64,000 bases of DNA from Acidobacteriota bacterium (GCA_003167215.1 PMTV01000049.1:298-64297); one strand, 5' to 3'. Positions 28,984-38,697 are shown, counted from the first letter of the stretch. Made by a program: numbers and translations. Notes: generated by a model from the letters alone, not told the origin.

Positions 28984-30213
28984 CTAATTCATTCCCGGAG
29001 CAGAAACCGTTTGAGGTGAGACAAGCTCTCCGACCTTGAACTGATTCTGTTCGCCAAAAATGACGTTATCGTTTTCATTTAAGCCGGACAAAACCTCTGC
29101 TTCTGCGGCGGTCTGAATACCTAGCTTGACGTCGCGTCTTTCCACTCGGTTTGAAGCGTTTACCAGAAGCACGGTGCCGGAACTGCTGCCCGTGGATTCC
29201 ACTGCTTGAACGGGGACGCTCAAAACGTTCGAAGCCGAGCGCAGCGGAATCTTCACGGAAGCATACATTCCAGGCACCAGCAGATAGTTGGGGTTGGGGA
29301 CTTGAACTTCTGTGTGCATCGTGCGCGTTTGTGTGTCGATTTGATCGGAAAATCTGACGACTTTTCCCGTGAATGAATTTTTCGCCTGCGACACCTCGAT
29401 ATCCACGGTGTCTCCGACATGAACGTCGGCGACGGCTCTTTCCGGCACGGGAATCACTAGCCGCAAAATATCGTTTTGCGAGAGCTGGCACAGAGCCAGG
29501 TCTCCCTTGTTCGAAGATGTTCCGGCGGGAAGCAGAGCGCCGGTGTAGGCGTAAATCTTGGTTACCACACCGTCAAAAGGCGCCGTGATTCGTGCATATG
29601 CGAACATCGCCTCATCCTTCCCGAGCGCGGCTTTGGCGGCAAGTAATCCCTGCTCCGCGGCAGCGACCGCGTCTCTTGCAGACGAAACGCCCGCGTTGGC
29701 TTCCAGATCTTTGCCTTGCGCGGTGTCAACCTCTTCCTGCGCCATTAGCTCAGGCCTCGACTTTTGCACTTCCGCGAGCCGTGTGTAGGTGAGGTGCGCG
29801 ACGGTATAAGCGGACTGTGCTCGATTAAGCTCTTCGCGAGCGCGTGAGAGGTCCTGGTCGCTCCGGCGAGCGCCTGCTTCGTCTTGTTGCAATTGCTGTT
29901 GCAGCTCGGGAATTTCCAGCTCAGCGAGGAGTTGCCCCTTCTTGACGTGCGTTCCCCAGTCCACGTATAGCGTTTTGATGTAGCCGGAGACTTTCGCATA
30001 AACTTCGATTTCCTGCAGCGGCTCGAATTCCGAGGCGATTTCAAGAGTATTCGAAAGGTTGCGCCGCGCGACCTTCACCACCGGAGCGGTCGGGGCATGC
30101 GCTGCATCTTCGGCCTCGGCCTTGCGAGCATTTCCGCAACCGGCCAGAGTCCCTACCAGAAATCCTGTAGAAATCAGCAGTGCGAGGTACCCGCACCTTT
30201 TGTTTGTTTTCAT
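28984..30213 (-). CDS. RND efflux periplasmic adaptor (membrane fusion protein)
   Basis: 409 residues. The N-terminus has a lipobox, LAGC (Cys26), so it is probably a lipoprotein in the inner membrane. The lipoyl half-motif EVYAKVSGYIKTLYVDWGTHVKKGQLL is followed by the helical hairpin (about 105-195), the second lipoyl half (ITAPFDGVVTKIYAYTGALL) and beta-barrel domain. It bridges the pump and TolC of the same operon. Confidence 0.94.
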   Translation of the reverse strand: MKTNKRCGYLALLISTGFLVGTLAGCGNARKAEAEDAAHAPTAPVVKVARRNLSNTLEIASEFEPLQEIEVYAKVSGYIKTLYVDWGTHVKKGQLLAELEIPELQQQLQQDEAGARRSDQDLSRAREELNRAQSAYTVAHLTYTRLAEVQKSRPELMAQEEVDTAQGKDLEANAGVSSARDAVAAAEQGLLAAKAALGKDEAMFAYARITAPFDGVVTKIYAYTGALLPAGTSSNKGDLALCQLSQNDILRLVIPVPERAVADVHVGDTVDIEVSQAKNSFTGKVVRFSDQIDTQTRTMHTEVQVPNPNYLLVPGMYASVKIPLRSASNVLSVPVQAVESTGSSSGTVLLVNASNRVERRDVKLGIQTAAEAEVLSGLNENDNVIFGEQNQFKVGELVSPQTVSAPGMN

Positions 30214-30262
30214 CTGTTCACCCGAAAATCCTTAGAACTCATCTCGTTCAAAACTCGAGGAA

Positions 30263-30961
30263 TCAAGATTCCAATCGCTTTACTGCATCATGTAACTTTC
30301 CCAGTGTGAACTCATTCGAGCGGCAAATTTCGACTAAGGCTTGTCTCTTTTGTAAGATGGTATTGACTGCCGAAGGGACGCGTGCGGCTATCTCGCGCGG
30401 AATGGTTTGAACTCCGTGGATGTCTCCTTGCATCAAGTCTCCGGGTTTGACGTTCATCCCACCCACTTCTACAGTGCCTCCAAAATCGAAAACATGGGCG
30501 TAAGCGTGCGACACGGAAACGTTGCCGGCAAACATTTGAAATCCCGCTGCCCGAAGAGCCCGAAGATCGCGCACCGCTCCATTGGTTACGATTCCGTGGC
30601 ACCCCAGAGCCATCAGAATATGTGCGTGGACTTCGCCTACGAACGCGCCCAAGCCGGGGCTGTTGTCCACATCCTGGACCACCACGACGCGAGGTTCTGG
30701 AATTGTCTGTATGTACTGCCACCACTCCGGCCGGGCGTAATAGCTGTGCCCCTCCATCGGAGGATCCGCGCTGCGGATTCTCGCCGTGGCGGCATAGCCC
30801 ACCAGTCGCGGAAGTTCCGGGAAAATGCAGCGGATGCTCGAATTTGTAAAGCCTATGTTTCGCAGGCGTACATTAAATGTTTCAATTGCGCTGGCTACGA
30901 TGCATGTGCTGAGCTCGCGCAACTGGCTAAGGACTTCGGGCGAGAAAGGCTCCGTATTCAT
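30263..30961 (-). CDS. RraA-family protein (aldolase-like)
   Basis: 232 residues from the ATG at 30961, which has AGGAG five bases upstream (the longer frame lacks an SD). The RraA/HMG-aldolase fold signature is GIVTNGAVRDLRALRAAGF, with the conserved G-x-x-R-D metal/substrate site, and a preceding HILMALGCHG. Many family members are 4-hydroxy-4-methyl-2-oxoglutarate/oxaloacetate-lyases; the E. coli RraA role as RNase E inhibitor is restricted. It lies 49 bp upstream of the efflux adaptor gene in the same direction and might share its transcript. Confidence 0.88.
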   Translation of the reverse strand: MNTEPFSPEVLSQLRELSTCIVASAIETFNVRLRNIGFTNSSIRCIFPELPRLVGYAATARIRSADPPMEGHSYYARPEWWQYIQTIPEPRVVVVQDVDNSPGLGAFVGEVHAHILMALGCHGIVTNGAVRDLRALRAAGFQMFAGNVSVSHAYAHVFDFGGTVEVGGMNVKPGDLMQGDIHGVQTIPREIAARVPSAVNTILQKRQALVEICRSNEFTLGKLHDAVKRLES

Positions 30962-31065
30962 GTCAACTCCTGTCGCGTAAACGGCCCGCGAAAAACTCGA
31001 CAACAGAAGGCCCGCAGCTTAACTCAAAGAATTAAGCTGAAAGTTCACTGAGAAACATGCCTGTT

Positions 31066-31395
31066 TTAAGACCGGGAAGAAGGGGGAGAGCGATGCTGAA
31101 TAGAAACAGTGACCGCGATGGAAGGAGAAGGAAGGCAAATCTCCTCGACTCCATGATTTCTCGTAGCAAACGGTTGTGGCGGAAGAACCCTCGCGACGGG
31201 ACAGAGCGGCGCTCGCTCTAAGGCTACCGGCGTCGGAGCCACTTTCATCTTGGTTGCGATATTGACGTAATGCGTGGGATTTGACTTCGCGAAATACTGG
31301 CTGTTTTTAGCGAGCGTCGACAATCCTGCGACCGCGAACAGCAGCAAGACGACCGTTGCGATTTGAAGGCTGGCCTTGAATAACCGGCTTCTCAT
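31066..31395 (-). CDS. Small single-pass membrane or secreted protein
   Basis: 109 residues starting at the ATG at 31395, where a basic start and hydrophobic segment (LQIATVVLLLFAVAGLSTLA) make a signal anchor. The rest is unrecognised and Pro/Ser-rich at the end. The SD is weak. It lies downstream of the porin terminator, so it needs its own promoter in 31396-31500. The longer frame running back to 31527 would include the terminator and is unlikely. Confidence 0.5.
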   Translation of the reverse strand: MRSRLFKASLQIATVVLLLFAVAGLSTLAKNSQYFAKSNPTHYVNIATKMKVAPTPVALERAPLCPVARVLPPQPFATRNHGVEEICLPSPSIAVTVSIQHRSPPSSRS

Positions 31396-31501
31396 CAGCT
31401 CGCTCACTCTTACTCTAAGCACTCCTCGATTATGGCTGCCCGGCGTGGTGAAAGCAAGAATGGGAATTAGGCTTGTGTCGAAATGCTGGATCGGTCGGCC
31501 T

Positions 31502-31538
31502 AAAAAAATACGGGACGCCCGATACACTGGGCGTCCCG
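31502..31538 (-). terminator. Rho-independent terminator of the porin gene
   Basis: A perfect 10-bp stem, CGGGACGCCC with GGGCGTCCCG, around an 8-base loop, followed on the minus strand by TA and seven T. It starts 18 bases after the porin stop codon. Confidence 0.9.
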
Positions 31539-31555
31539 CAATCGTGCCATTTGAT

Positions 31556-33598
31556 CTAAGGCAGGTAATAACGGAACGACGTGAAGATCATATTGTCGAT
31601 TCCGTGTGGCTGCGAAGAAACGCCTGCTGTACCGGTAGAGCCGACCCAGGTGTTGCGCACTATGTAGGAGTACTGCGGTCCCCACTGGATGCGGCCCTTC
31701 TCTCCTGCATAGATGCGATACCAGAATCCCAGCGTGCCTTCGATGATGTTCCGGGCATCTCCGGCGCAGTTAGACAGCGAGCCGGGAATAAAACCAGTGG
31801 ATCCCAGAACGCCTGTCGTATTCGGAGGGTTACCTGGAGTGGCCACGGGCAGCGGTTCAACATTGCACCCGTCGTTTCTGATGGAGGGCGAGCCGTACCC
31901 TTCGTGGCCAGTGGCACCGGTGACTGCATTGGTGAAGGTGTATGACGCTCGGGCCGAATATTCCCCGCCAACGTACATATAAACATCCAACTTTGGCGTG
32001 GGATGCAATTCGATCGTGCCCAAGGCCTGATAGTTCCGGAGCAGCGCGAGTGTTCCGTCAGGACGGACCGTTGAATCCGGCAAGCCGGACGTGCCATAGC
32101 GGCCAATCCCGTTTCCGCCCAGGAAGTGAACCCCGATTTCGACCTTCTTGCTGAGCAGAGGCACGCGAGCGTTTGCGCCAATTCCACCGCCGGTTCTTGA
32201 GTTGTTAAAGGCGCCCGAAGTTGGACTGTTTGAGCCTGTTAGCAGGCAAGCCGTGGCTGGAATGTCCGGGAAATTGGGATTGGGTGTCGTGCCGTTGTTG
32301 AACCCGCCGTTTGCGTAGTAGCATGGGTAGGCTCGATCTCGAAATTCTGATACCAATCCGAAAACTTCGAAGTGTCCCCAGCCTGGATCTACAGCAGCCT
32401 TGAAAACGAAGTCCGGCGTCTTGCTATAGGCGTAGGTCCCGGTTGGATTGTAAAGTCCGGAACTGACGCCTGGAGCGCCGATGAGGAAATTGTTATAGGT
32501 CGTAGTGGACAGTGTCGGAGTGGTTACATCGGACTGGTTCCCGTTGGTGAAGCTGAGATCAGTGATCGTTGGATTGCCGTGAACCGTCGCGGTGGTTGCA
32601 GATTCCTCTACCGAAGCTGCCAGAGTAAATTTATCTCCAAAAGTCTTGGCTACGCGGAAACCGTACTGCCGCGCCCAGCTAAAACCGACCGTGTACTGCG
32701 GGTCTATGGTCAGCGGAACACCTTCCGAACGGTTATCTACGGCCTTCTTTGTTTCGGTGACCAAGCTCCACATCTGGCCGCCCGTGACGCTCCAGCCATT
32801 ATCGAACTTGGCTTGGCCCCATCCTTGGCGTAGACGAAGTACGTAGCTGTTACTCTCATTGTCGTTCGAAGTAATACCCGCGCCGAGGAAGTCGGTCTCG
32901 ACGTAGCCCGTGAGCTTTACGTTTACGAGTTTGCCCTCGGCTAGCATGCTGAGCCGGGACTGACGTGCGCTGCCGTTGAATTCCGTTGTCTGGCCTCCCG
33001 AGTTGCCGGGGAACGGGACGCTGTTGAAGGGAGTGTTGATGTCCGCGCCCATGGCCTTATTGCGGAAAACCGTTTCTGCGGCCAGGAAACCTCCGGGTGT
33101 AATCGTGATTCCCTTGAAGTGAATGGCGGCTGGTGTTTCATTGCCCAATTGCGGCGACCCGTTGCCCGTACCTGTCGGCATGCCACCGACCGGAGTGGAA
33201 GCAACGCCGGCCGTGTGGCCGTCGGGATCCGTACTGTTGGTGGTGGCTACGAAGCCCTCGCGGACGCTGCTGGAGCTGACTTCGCTCTCCAGCACTTGCA
33301 TTCTCTGCTGCTGTTCCTTCAGTTGTTCGCTTTGCGCTTGCAGCAGCTTGGATTGAGCCTCGATGAGATCCCGGAGTTGCTGAAGTTCGCTCTCCAGGCT
33401 CGCAGGCGCCGGCTTTCCCGCATCTGTCTTTGCTGCAGGCGTCGTGGTGTCTCCAGCCTTTTCCTTGTCCGCAGTGGTGGTACTGTTAGTTGTGTTGGAC
33501 GCTGTCGCATTCTTCGCGTCTCCTGTTCCGTCAGTTCCCGCCATCGCCGGCGATACAATCATGCCGAACGCCAAAAGCCACGTTACAAAAATTCGCAT
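31556..33598 (-). CDS. Outer-membrane beta-barrel porin with N-terminal coiled coil
   Basis: 680 residues from the ATG at 33598 (AAGGAGG upstream), beginning with a signal peptide (VTWLLAFGMIVSPAMAG). A Thr/Ala-rich linker and a coiled coil (LRDLIEAQSKLLQAQSEQL, about 75-110) precede a long barrel of alternating aromatic strands (GFSWARQYGFRVAKTFGDKF) ending with ...RYYLP, an aromatic-rich C-terminal strand as in outer-membrane proteins. The DcaP-like arrangement suggests a trimeric porin. The substrate is unknown. Confidence 0.88.
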   Translation of the reverse strand: MRIFVTWLLAFGMIVSPAMAGTDGTGDAKNATASNTTNSTTTADKEKAGDTTTPAAKTDAGKPAPASLESELQQLRDLIEAQSKLLQAQSEQLKEQQQRMQVLESEVSSSSVREGFVATTNSTDPDGHTAGVASTPVGGMPTGTGNGSPQLGNETPAAIHFKGITITPGGFLAAETVFRNKAMGADINTPFNSVPFPGNSGGQTTEFNGSARQSRLSMLAEGKLVNVKLTGYVETDFLGAGITSNDNESNSYVLRLRQGWGQAKFDNGWSVTGGQMWSLVTETKKAVDNRSEGVPLTIDPQYTVGFSWARQYGFRVAKTFGDKFTLAASVEESATTATVHGNPTITDLSFTNGNQSDVTTPTLSTTTYNNFLIGAPGVSSGLYNPTGTYAYSKTPDFVFKAAVDPGWGHFEVFGLVSEFRDRAYPCYYANGGFNNGTTPNPNFPDIPATACLLTGSNSPTSGAFNNSRTGGGIGANARVPLLSKKVEIGVHFLGGNGIGRYGTSGLPDSTVRPDGTLALLRNYQALGTIELHPTPKLDVYMYVGGEYSARASYTFTNAVTGATGHEGYGSPSIRNDGCNVEPLPVATPGNPPNTTGVLGSTGFIPGSLSNCAGDARNIIEGTLGFWYRIYAGEKGRIQWGPQYSYIVRNTWVGSTGTAGVSSQPHGIDNMIFTSFRYYLP

Positions 33599-34085
33599 TC
33601 CTTCCTCCTTGAATTTCACTTCTGAATCCCTGCTTAATTCCTGAAAGTGCACTTCCGGTGCTGAACCGAAGGCTGGGTTTCGAACGGCATCCATGGAAGT
33701 TGCGCCCTGGTATCCCCCGGCACGGGCCATAAATTACAGAAGATTTTCAATTTAGTCACTTCATACTATCGAGCTACCGACCGAGCAAAACTTATGGACG
33801 GCTTTACCCGCGGCACGCACACCAGACACAAGTCGCGGCGCACGAACCTTATGCGTCCTGTTTGAATCCGCTGTGACAGGAATGTGAATTGTGTGTGACT
33901 AACCCTTCCCGCCGCTTTTGGCTTCATGTTCGCGCGCGATAGATGCAAAGTAGTTCGAAACGGGAACAATCCTTGACGAGAGAGGGCCTGCGTGAGCGCA
34001 AGCCTAGCGGACATCCGCGGAGTCTGTTGCGGGTACTTGCACCGATAATTCACTCATGCGAAAATTACGTCCGATTCACACCCAT
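33599..34085. other. 487-bp intergenic region upstream of the porin
   Basis: No convincing gene or repeat. It should hold the leftward porin promoter and the rightward promoter of tRNA-Glu, but no good hexamer pair was found. A short open frame here (33766-34053 on the minus strand) has no start context or recognisable content. Confidence 0.55.
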
Positions 34086-34160
34086 GGCGATATCGTCTAA
34101 AGGTTAGGACGGAGCCCTCTCAAGGCTCAAATCCGGGTTCGAGTCCCGGTATCGCTACCA
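34086..34160 (+). tRNA. tRNA-Glu (anticodon CUC)
   Basis: 75 nt with all arms. The acceptor GGCGATA pairs with TATCGCT (one G-U), the D-loop has TAAAGGTTA, the anticodon stem GAGCC/GGCTC surrounds the loop CTCTCAA with anticodon CTC, and the T-arm CCGGG/CCCGG surrounds TTCGAGT. The 3' CCA is encoded. It decodes GAG. The following 34161-34436 contains no gene that I recognise and no sign of an integrated element. Confidence 0.97.
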
Positions 34161-34436
34161 ATACGGTATGTGTTTCCTTGCGACCGTTTCTTACTGATTT
34201 TGACAAATCTTCATTCCTTCGATTAGGTCGCACCAGCTAGGGTGCGAGATCTCGATATCGTCAGAGGGTATTCCAACGCTCGATTGGAACTGGCGGAGAG
34301 CCAGGCAGCAAGTGAGCCAGACTGCAGCTCTATCAGACTGGTTTATGGAGCAGAGATTTACCTCGCGGGATTGTGTGGAATCGAGAAACCGGAAATCGTG
34401 CGGCCACTCGGCCCTCAAGCGGCTATAACAACTCGT

Positions 34437-35021
34437 TTACTGGCACTGGGCGATAGCTTCCTCCCATGAATCCGAATTGCATAGCGGCAACCGGTGCGTC
34501 TCGGAATGCTTGACGATCCACAATCCTTCACTATTCGTTAGGTAGATCAAGTGTCGGCCGTCCTCGGAATATATGCTTGTGACCCCGTCAAACGACTTGA
34601 CCGTACGCGGATTCTTCGGGTCGCTCAGATCCATCAGCCTTACGCTCTGTGTGGGGGCAGTGCCTTGTCCCGACTTATCGGATTGAATCGCGATGGCGAG
34701 TCCGGCGCCGACGTCAGTCAATTTGCCTCCCGAAGCCACGCGCTCAACGATCTGCGGGTTTTTCGGATCGGTGACGTTCACTACAGTGAAGTGCACGTTC
34801 TGTTGCAGATAGAGATATTGCGCCCCGTTCTCTTGTTGCAAAAAAATCTGTCTTACCGCTGATCCAGGCACTGGCAGATGCGCCAGCACGGTGGTCCTCT
34901 CTATTTTCTCGGATTTGGAGTTGTCCTGAGCTGCCGCCCGGGTGTGATTCGGCAAAAAAATCGGTGAAATCAGCGTCAATGCGGCGCCTGCAACAATTCC
35001 TAAACTCATTTTGCGAAGCAT
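34437..35021 (-). CDS. Exported LVIVD-repeat-like protein
   Basis: 194 residues; the ATG at 35021 has AGGAGG nine bases upstream. A signal peptide (LGIVAGAALTLISPIFL) is followed by two or more beta-propeller-type blades: VVNVTDPKNPQIVERV and VRLMDLSDPKNPRTVKSF, the D-P-K-N-P signature of LVIVD repeats. The protein is too short for a full propeller, so it may oligomerise or be a shortened copy. Function unknown. Confidence 0.8.
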   Translation of the reverse strand: MLRKMSLGIVAGAALTLISPIFLPNHTRAAAQDNSKSEKIERTTVLAHLPVPGSAVRQIFLQQENGAQYLYLQQNVHFTVVNVTDPKNPQIVERVASGGKLTDVGAGLAIAIQSDKSGQGTAPTQSVRLMDLSDPKNPRTVKSFDGVTSIYSEDGRHLIYLTNSEGLWIVKHSETHRLPLCNSDSWEEAIAQCQ

Positions 35022-35181
35022 ATCGATAATTCCTCCTCGCGAGGCAGGCTCCATTCAGCTGAAATGTCCATTCTAAACTGGCGCCCGACCCGGAACATAC
35101 ACCCGGCCTCCCCTAAAAGCAATAGTCACCCGGTTTCGGTACTCGAAAAATCAGAAGAAACGTTTCAGTGCACTTGCCGTT

Positions 35182-35655
35182 TTATTGTATGTGGCAGGAT
35201 TTAATTCCCTGTTTCTCGAAGTATTGCTGGTGGTATTCCTCGGCGCGATAAAATTCCGAAGCCGGGACAATTTCGGTCACGATGGGTTTCTTGAAGACTC
35301 CTTCCTTAACTAACACGTCTTTTGACGCGCGAGCTGCGGCCTCCTGCTGTGCATCGTGGAAAAAAATAGCCGAACGATACTGTGAGCCGACGTCGGGACC
35401 TTGGCGGTTCAACGTCGTTGGGTCGTGACTCTTCCAGAAGACGGCGAGAAGTTCGAGGTAGGAAACTCTGCTTGGATCAAATTCCACCTGGACAGCTTCG
35501 GCGTGCCCCGTGCGTCCGCCGCAAACATCCTTGTAAGTCGGATTCTTCATCGTGCCGCCGGTGTAACCGGAGGTCACGGAAGTGACGCCTTCCACCTGCC
35601 GGAATGCGTCCTCCACGCCCCAGAAACACCCTGCTGCGAATGTAGCCTTAGCCAT
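35182..35655 (-). CDS. msrA: Peptide methionine sulfoxide reductase A
   Basis: Reduces the S-form of methionine sulfoxide in proteins, a repair enzyme for oxidative damage. 157 residues from the ATG at 35655, so that the catalytic Cys10 falls in the usual AAGCFWGVE motif near the N-terminus; GGGAG lies about nine bases upstream. Also visible are the SGYTGG loop, the [11 protein letters not shown] segment and [24 protein letters not shown] Cys near the C-terminus (KSCHIQ) can act as resolving residue. Confidence 0.97.
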   Translation of the reverse strand: MAKATFAAGCFWGVEDAFRQVEGVTSVTSGYTGGTMKNPTYKDVCGGRTGHAEAVQVEFDPSRVSYLELLAVFWKSHDPTTLNRQGPDVGSQYRSAIFFHDAQQEAAARASKDVLVKEGVFKKPIVTEIVPASEFYRAEEYHQQYFEKQGIKSCHIQ

Positions 35656-35726
35656 AGCTTCAACTCCCTTCACTCGATTCTGACGAAACTCCAATACCTA
35701 TGTTGCCATATTGCCCGATTCCGGTC

Positions 35727-35748
35727 GAGTCGGGCGCGAGTCGGGCGC
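35727..35748. repeat. Tandem 11-bp direct repeat
   Basis: GAGTCGGGCGC occurs twice in immediate succession between msrA and the glycosyltransferase gene. No further copies follow. Confidence 0.6.
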
Positions 35749-35790
35749 AAGCTTAGCGGCTGGCGGAATCCCGCCTACCTCAGTATTTCC

Positions 35791-36978
35791 CTAGGTAAGC
35801 CGGGCAGCGAGCACGCCGCTGTGGTTCTTCTCGTTTGCTTGGCCGGTCTGTTCGAGGATTCTTTTCAGGAAGCCCGGGATTTCGAAGACAGCTTGATTTT
35901 TCATAGCCGCGGCATTGTCGCGATAACGCGCCAGAGCTGCTGGTTCGATCAGCTGCGCAACGGCTTTATCGATGCCGCGAAAACTGTGCAGCACAACGCC
36001 GGCTTCGTTTTCAAGGATCCAATCCGCGTTGTAACGCTCCTGAGGCAGCGTCCATGCGTTTCTTTCCACGATCACGGGAAGCCGCATCGCAAGAGCTTCG
36101 CTTAAACTTCCGGGGCCGGGCTTGCCGATAAAAAAATCCGCGAGCTGCATGTAGTAATTCACACGGGTCGTAAATCCTTCGACAAAAATTGGAAACCGAA
36201 ACTTCCGAGCGCGCAGGGCGGCCGCAAGTTTGTCATTTTTCCCGCAGATGACGATCAACTGAAGTTCCAACGCGGAACGATCCAGCTGTTCCACGATTTC
36301 CAAGATGACTTTGGAGCCGTGTCCGCCAAAAAGAATCAGCCCGGTCGGCAGATCGGGACGAAGGCCTAAACGCTGCTGCTCCCCGATGCGATCTTCCACG
36401 GGGGCCTCGTAAAAGCGGGGATGAAGAATCATCCCGGAGGCGCGGAAGATACGGTCGTCCGAATGGCCTAGCTCATGGGCTTGCTCAACCGCACGCTTCG
36501 AACCGCAAACGAAATGTTGCTTCTGATTGCGCTCGATCCAAAAATGCGGCGGAAAATCGGCAACATCCGTAAGCACGGTGACGAATGGTCGTCCAGGAAA
36601 TGCACGATGAAAGCTTTCGTAAAGCGCTCGATTAAAGTGTGGCACGAATGACACAGTCATCCGCGGCTGCGTTTCCCTCCAATGGCGCTCGAGTAGGCGG
36701 ACCGTAGTGCGATGATAGCCTCGGATTGCCAGCTGCAGCACCTTCATGAGCTGGGTGCTGCCTAGGGTCCAGCCAGTTCGCAGCATGTTGTTATAGCAAT
36801 CCTGGATACGTACCCCAGTGAATTTCTTGAGGACATCCAGCTGGTCGAGTAACTCCTGCAGATTTGTCAGCCGAACATCCCAAGGGAGCCCCTGCGCCCG
36901 AATGGACATTTCGAGCGCAGTAGCAGCCGCGCGATGGCCCCCGCCAGCGTCAAAGAAACAGAACTCTATTCGCTCCAT
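35791..36978 (-). CDS. MGDG-synthase/UgtP-like glycosyltransferase (GT28)
   Basis: 395 residues. The N-terminus DAGGGHRAAATAL is the glycine loop of the MGDG-synthase/processive diacylglycerol glycosyltransferase type, and the middle VLTDVADFPPHFW matches its acceptor-domain signature. The C-terminal domain has the nucleotide-sugar site FIGKPGPGSLSEALA. The enzyme should add a hexose from UDP-sugar to a lipid acceptor at the cytoplasmic membrane face. It is divergent from the PHP/PAP2 pair. Glucosylation or galactosylation cannot be told apart here. Confidence 0.85.
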   Translation of the reverse strand: MERIEFCFFDAGGGHRAAATALEMSIRAQGLPWDVRLTNLQELLDQLDVLKKFTGVRIQDCYNNMLRTGWTLGSTQLMKVLQLAIRGYHRTTVRLLERHWRETQPRMTVSFVPHFNRALYESFHRAFPGRPFVTVLTDVADFPPHFWIERNQKQHFVCGSKRAVEQAHELGHSDDRIFRASGMILHPRFYEAPVEDRIGEQQRLGLRPDLPTGLILFGGHGSKVILEIVEQLDRSALELQLIVICGKNDKLAAALRARKFRFPIFVEGFTTRVNYYMQLADFFIGKPGPGSLSEALAMRLPVIVERNAWTLPQERYNADWILENEAGVVLHSFRGIDKAVAQLIEPAALARYRDNAAAMKNQAVFEIPGFLKRILEQTGQANEKNHSGVLAARLT

Positions 36979-37128
36979 GCGGGCGCAGTCTGGCAGCCGT
37001 GATGCCGTCCTTTGCTACAGCAATGTTAAAGTTCCGATTTGGGTGTCCAAGTAGTTAAGTAGCTGTATTTTCTTAAGATTAGCCTGGTTGTAATCTCCCT
37101 GTAACGCGCGTCTTCTACTCTTGTCGTT

Positions 37129-38016
37129 GTGAAGTGCGACCTTCATGTCCACTCGTACTTTTCTGGAGCCTGCACCACTCCCTTTGCCCGAAAATTCTGT
37201 CGCGAAAGTTATAGCGATCCTGAGCAGCTCTACGCTCTGCTGCGCCAGCGCGGCATGAGCCTGTTTACGCTTACCGACCATGACTCGATCGAGGGAGCGG
37301 AAAAATTGCGGCGCCATCCGGACTTCTTCGTGAGTGAGGAGCTAACTTGCAGAATGCCGAGCGGCACCGAAGCTCACATCGGCGTGTACGACCTGAGCGA
37401 GCGGCAACATACCCAACTCCTGCGGCGGCGCAACGACCTGGTCGCGTTGCTGATGTATCTCACCGAGCGCCGGCTTTTCTTCAGCATCAATCACGTTTTC
37501 TCGAGCGTTACAGGCAGGCGCGAGACCGAGGATTTTGAGTGGTTTCGAAGATACTTTCCGGCCGTAGAAACGCGCAACAGTCACATGCTCGAGAGCACTA
37601 ACAGCCAGGCCGCGCAACTTGGGAAGCGCTGGCACAAGATCGCCATCGGCGGGAGCGACGCGCACGCCCTTCCGTCCGCTGGAAGCGCATACACGGCTGT
37701 TCCGGGCGCACGCGATAAAGAAGAATTCTTTGCGGGATTGCGCGGTGGGATGGGGCGCGTAGCCGGAGAATCAGGCAGTTTTAAAAAACTCACGCGGGAC
37801 GTGTTTGTAATCGCGGCCGAAATGATGCGCGAAAAATCCTGGACCGCCCTGCTGTCGCCGCTCGCCGTACTGATCCCAGCTATCACCTGTTTGAACTATT
37901 ACCAGGAAAAAAGATTCGGCCGCCACTGGGCGGAAGAAATTCTTGGCGAATCGAACGTCCGAAAATATCCCCGCTGGATCTCGATGCCGCAGCCCGCTGC
38001 GGAGGAGTTCATATGA
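37129..38016 (+). CDS. PHP-domain phosphoesterase
   Basis: 295 residues, beginning with GTG directly in VKCDLHVHSYFSG; the frame is closed by a stop ten codons upstream, so this start is nearly forced although no SD is seen. PHP metal motifs: DLHVHS at the N-terminus, LTDHDSIEG near residue 48, and GSDAHAL near residue 177. These ligands are typical of metal-dependent phosphoesterases such as those hydrolysing nucleoside or sugar phosphates. It overlaps the PAP2 gene by four bases (ATGA). Confidence 0.88.
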   Translation: MKCDLHVHSYFSGACTTPFARKFCRESYSDPEQLYALLRQRGMSLFTLTDHDSIEGAEKLRRHPDFFVSEELTCRMPSGTEAHIGVYDLSERQHTQLLRRRNDLVALLMYLTERRLFFSINHVFSSVTGRRETEDFEWFRRYFPAVETRNSHMLESTNSQAAQLGKRWHKIAIGGSDAHALPSAGSAYTAVPGARDKEEFFAGLRGGMGRVAGESGSFKKLTRDVFVIAAEMMREKSWTALLSPLAVLIPAITCLNYYQEKRFGRHWAEEILGESNVRKYPRWISMPQPAAEEFI

Positions 38017-38555
38017 CGGTAGCGAAATCGGTGTGGAACCAGATTCAGTCGAACGATCATCGCTTGATGCGCCGCGTGCACCGCTGGCGCGCTCCGCGTT
38101 GGTTTCGCATTTTGATGATTGTAACGACGCGGCTCGGGGACGGCTGGTTGTGGTATGCGCTGGGCATGATTCTGCTGCTTTACGGTGGCGATCGCAGGTT
38201 CTTGGCGATTGGCGCAGGCGCGTCGGCTGCCGCTGCCGGCATCTTTCTCTTCCGCGCACTCAAGCGCACGAGCCGGCGGCAACGCCCGTGCGAGATCGAA
38301 CCGCACTGCTGGGCCTCGATCCTGCCGCCCGACAAGTATTCATTTCCCTCCGGACATTCCATCACTGCTTTTGCGGTCGCGCTGTCCATCGGGCTCTTCT
38401 ACCCTGACCTTCAGGGCTGCTTGCTCGCGGTCGCGTTCTTGATTGCTTCTTCACGAATCATCCTCGGAATGCATTTCCTTAGCGATGTTCTGGCAGGCTC
38501 GGCTATTGGAGCCGCACTCGGTTTCGCCAGCTTTCACATTTTCTCGGCGCTCTGA
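38013..38555 (+). CDS. PAP2-family membrane phosphatase
   Basis: 180 residues with about five membrane segments. All three catalytic motifs are present: KRTSRRQRP, PSGHS and SRIILGMHFLSD, the latter with the nucleophile His. Acts on lipid phosphates such as phosphatidic acid or undecaprenyl pyrophosphate at the outer face of the inner membrane. Translational coupling to the PHP gene and the nearby glycosyltransferase suggest a glycolipid pathway. Confidence 0.92.
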   Translation: MTVAKSVWNQIQSNDHRLMRRVHRWRAPRWFRILMIVTTRLGDGWLWYALGMILLLYGGDRRFLAIGAGASAAAAGIFLFRALKRTSRRQRPCEIEPHCWASILPPDKYSFPSGHSITAFAVALSIGLFYPDLQGCLLAVAFLIASSRIILGMHFLSDVLAGSAIGAALGFASFHIFSAL

Positions 38556-38697
38556 TATTCCTACGCCCTGCCTACTCATCCCCGCGCCGTCCTCCATGGA
38601 GAAGACCAGGAGGCGCAGGCTTGCCTTGGGGCGCTGCCAATTTCTCCGAGGCAATCAGAGCCGGATGAGTGCGCGCCTTCAGCGACGTACTCATGGA

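Noticed and set aside
30263-30961. RraA-family gene as regulator of the RNase E/G in the same window
   Set aside because: The genes are 26 kb apart, and most RraA-fold proteins outside enterobacteria are aldolases or unassigned; no evidence for the link.
34191-34469. Two overlapping ~75-residue frames downstream of tRNA-Glu, possibly an integration remnant
   Set aside because: No SD, no integrase-like content, and no repeat of the tRNA 3' end within the following sequence.
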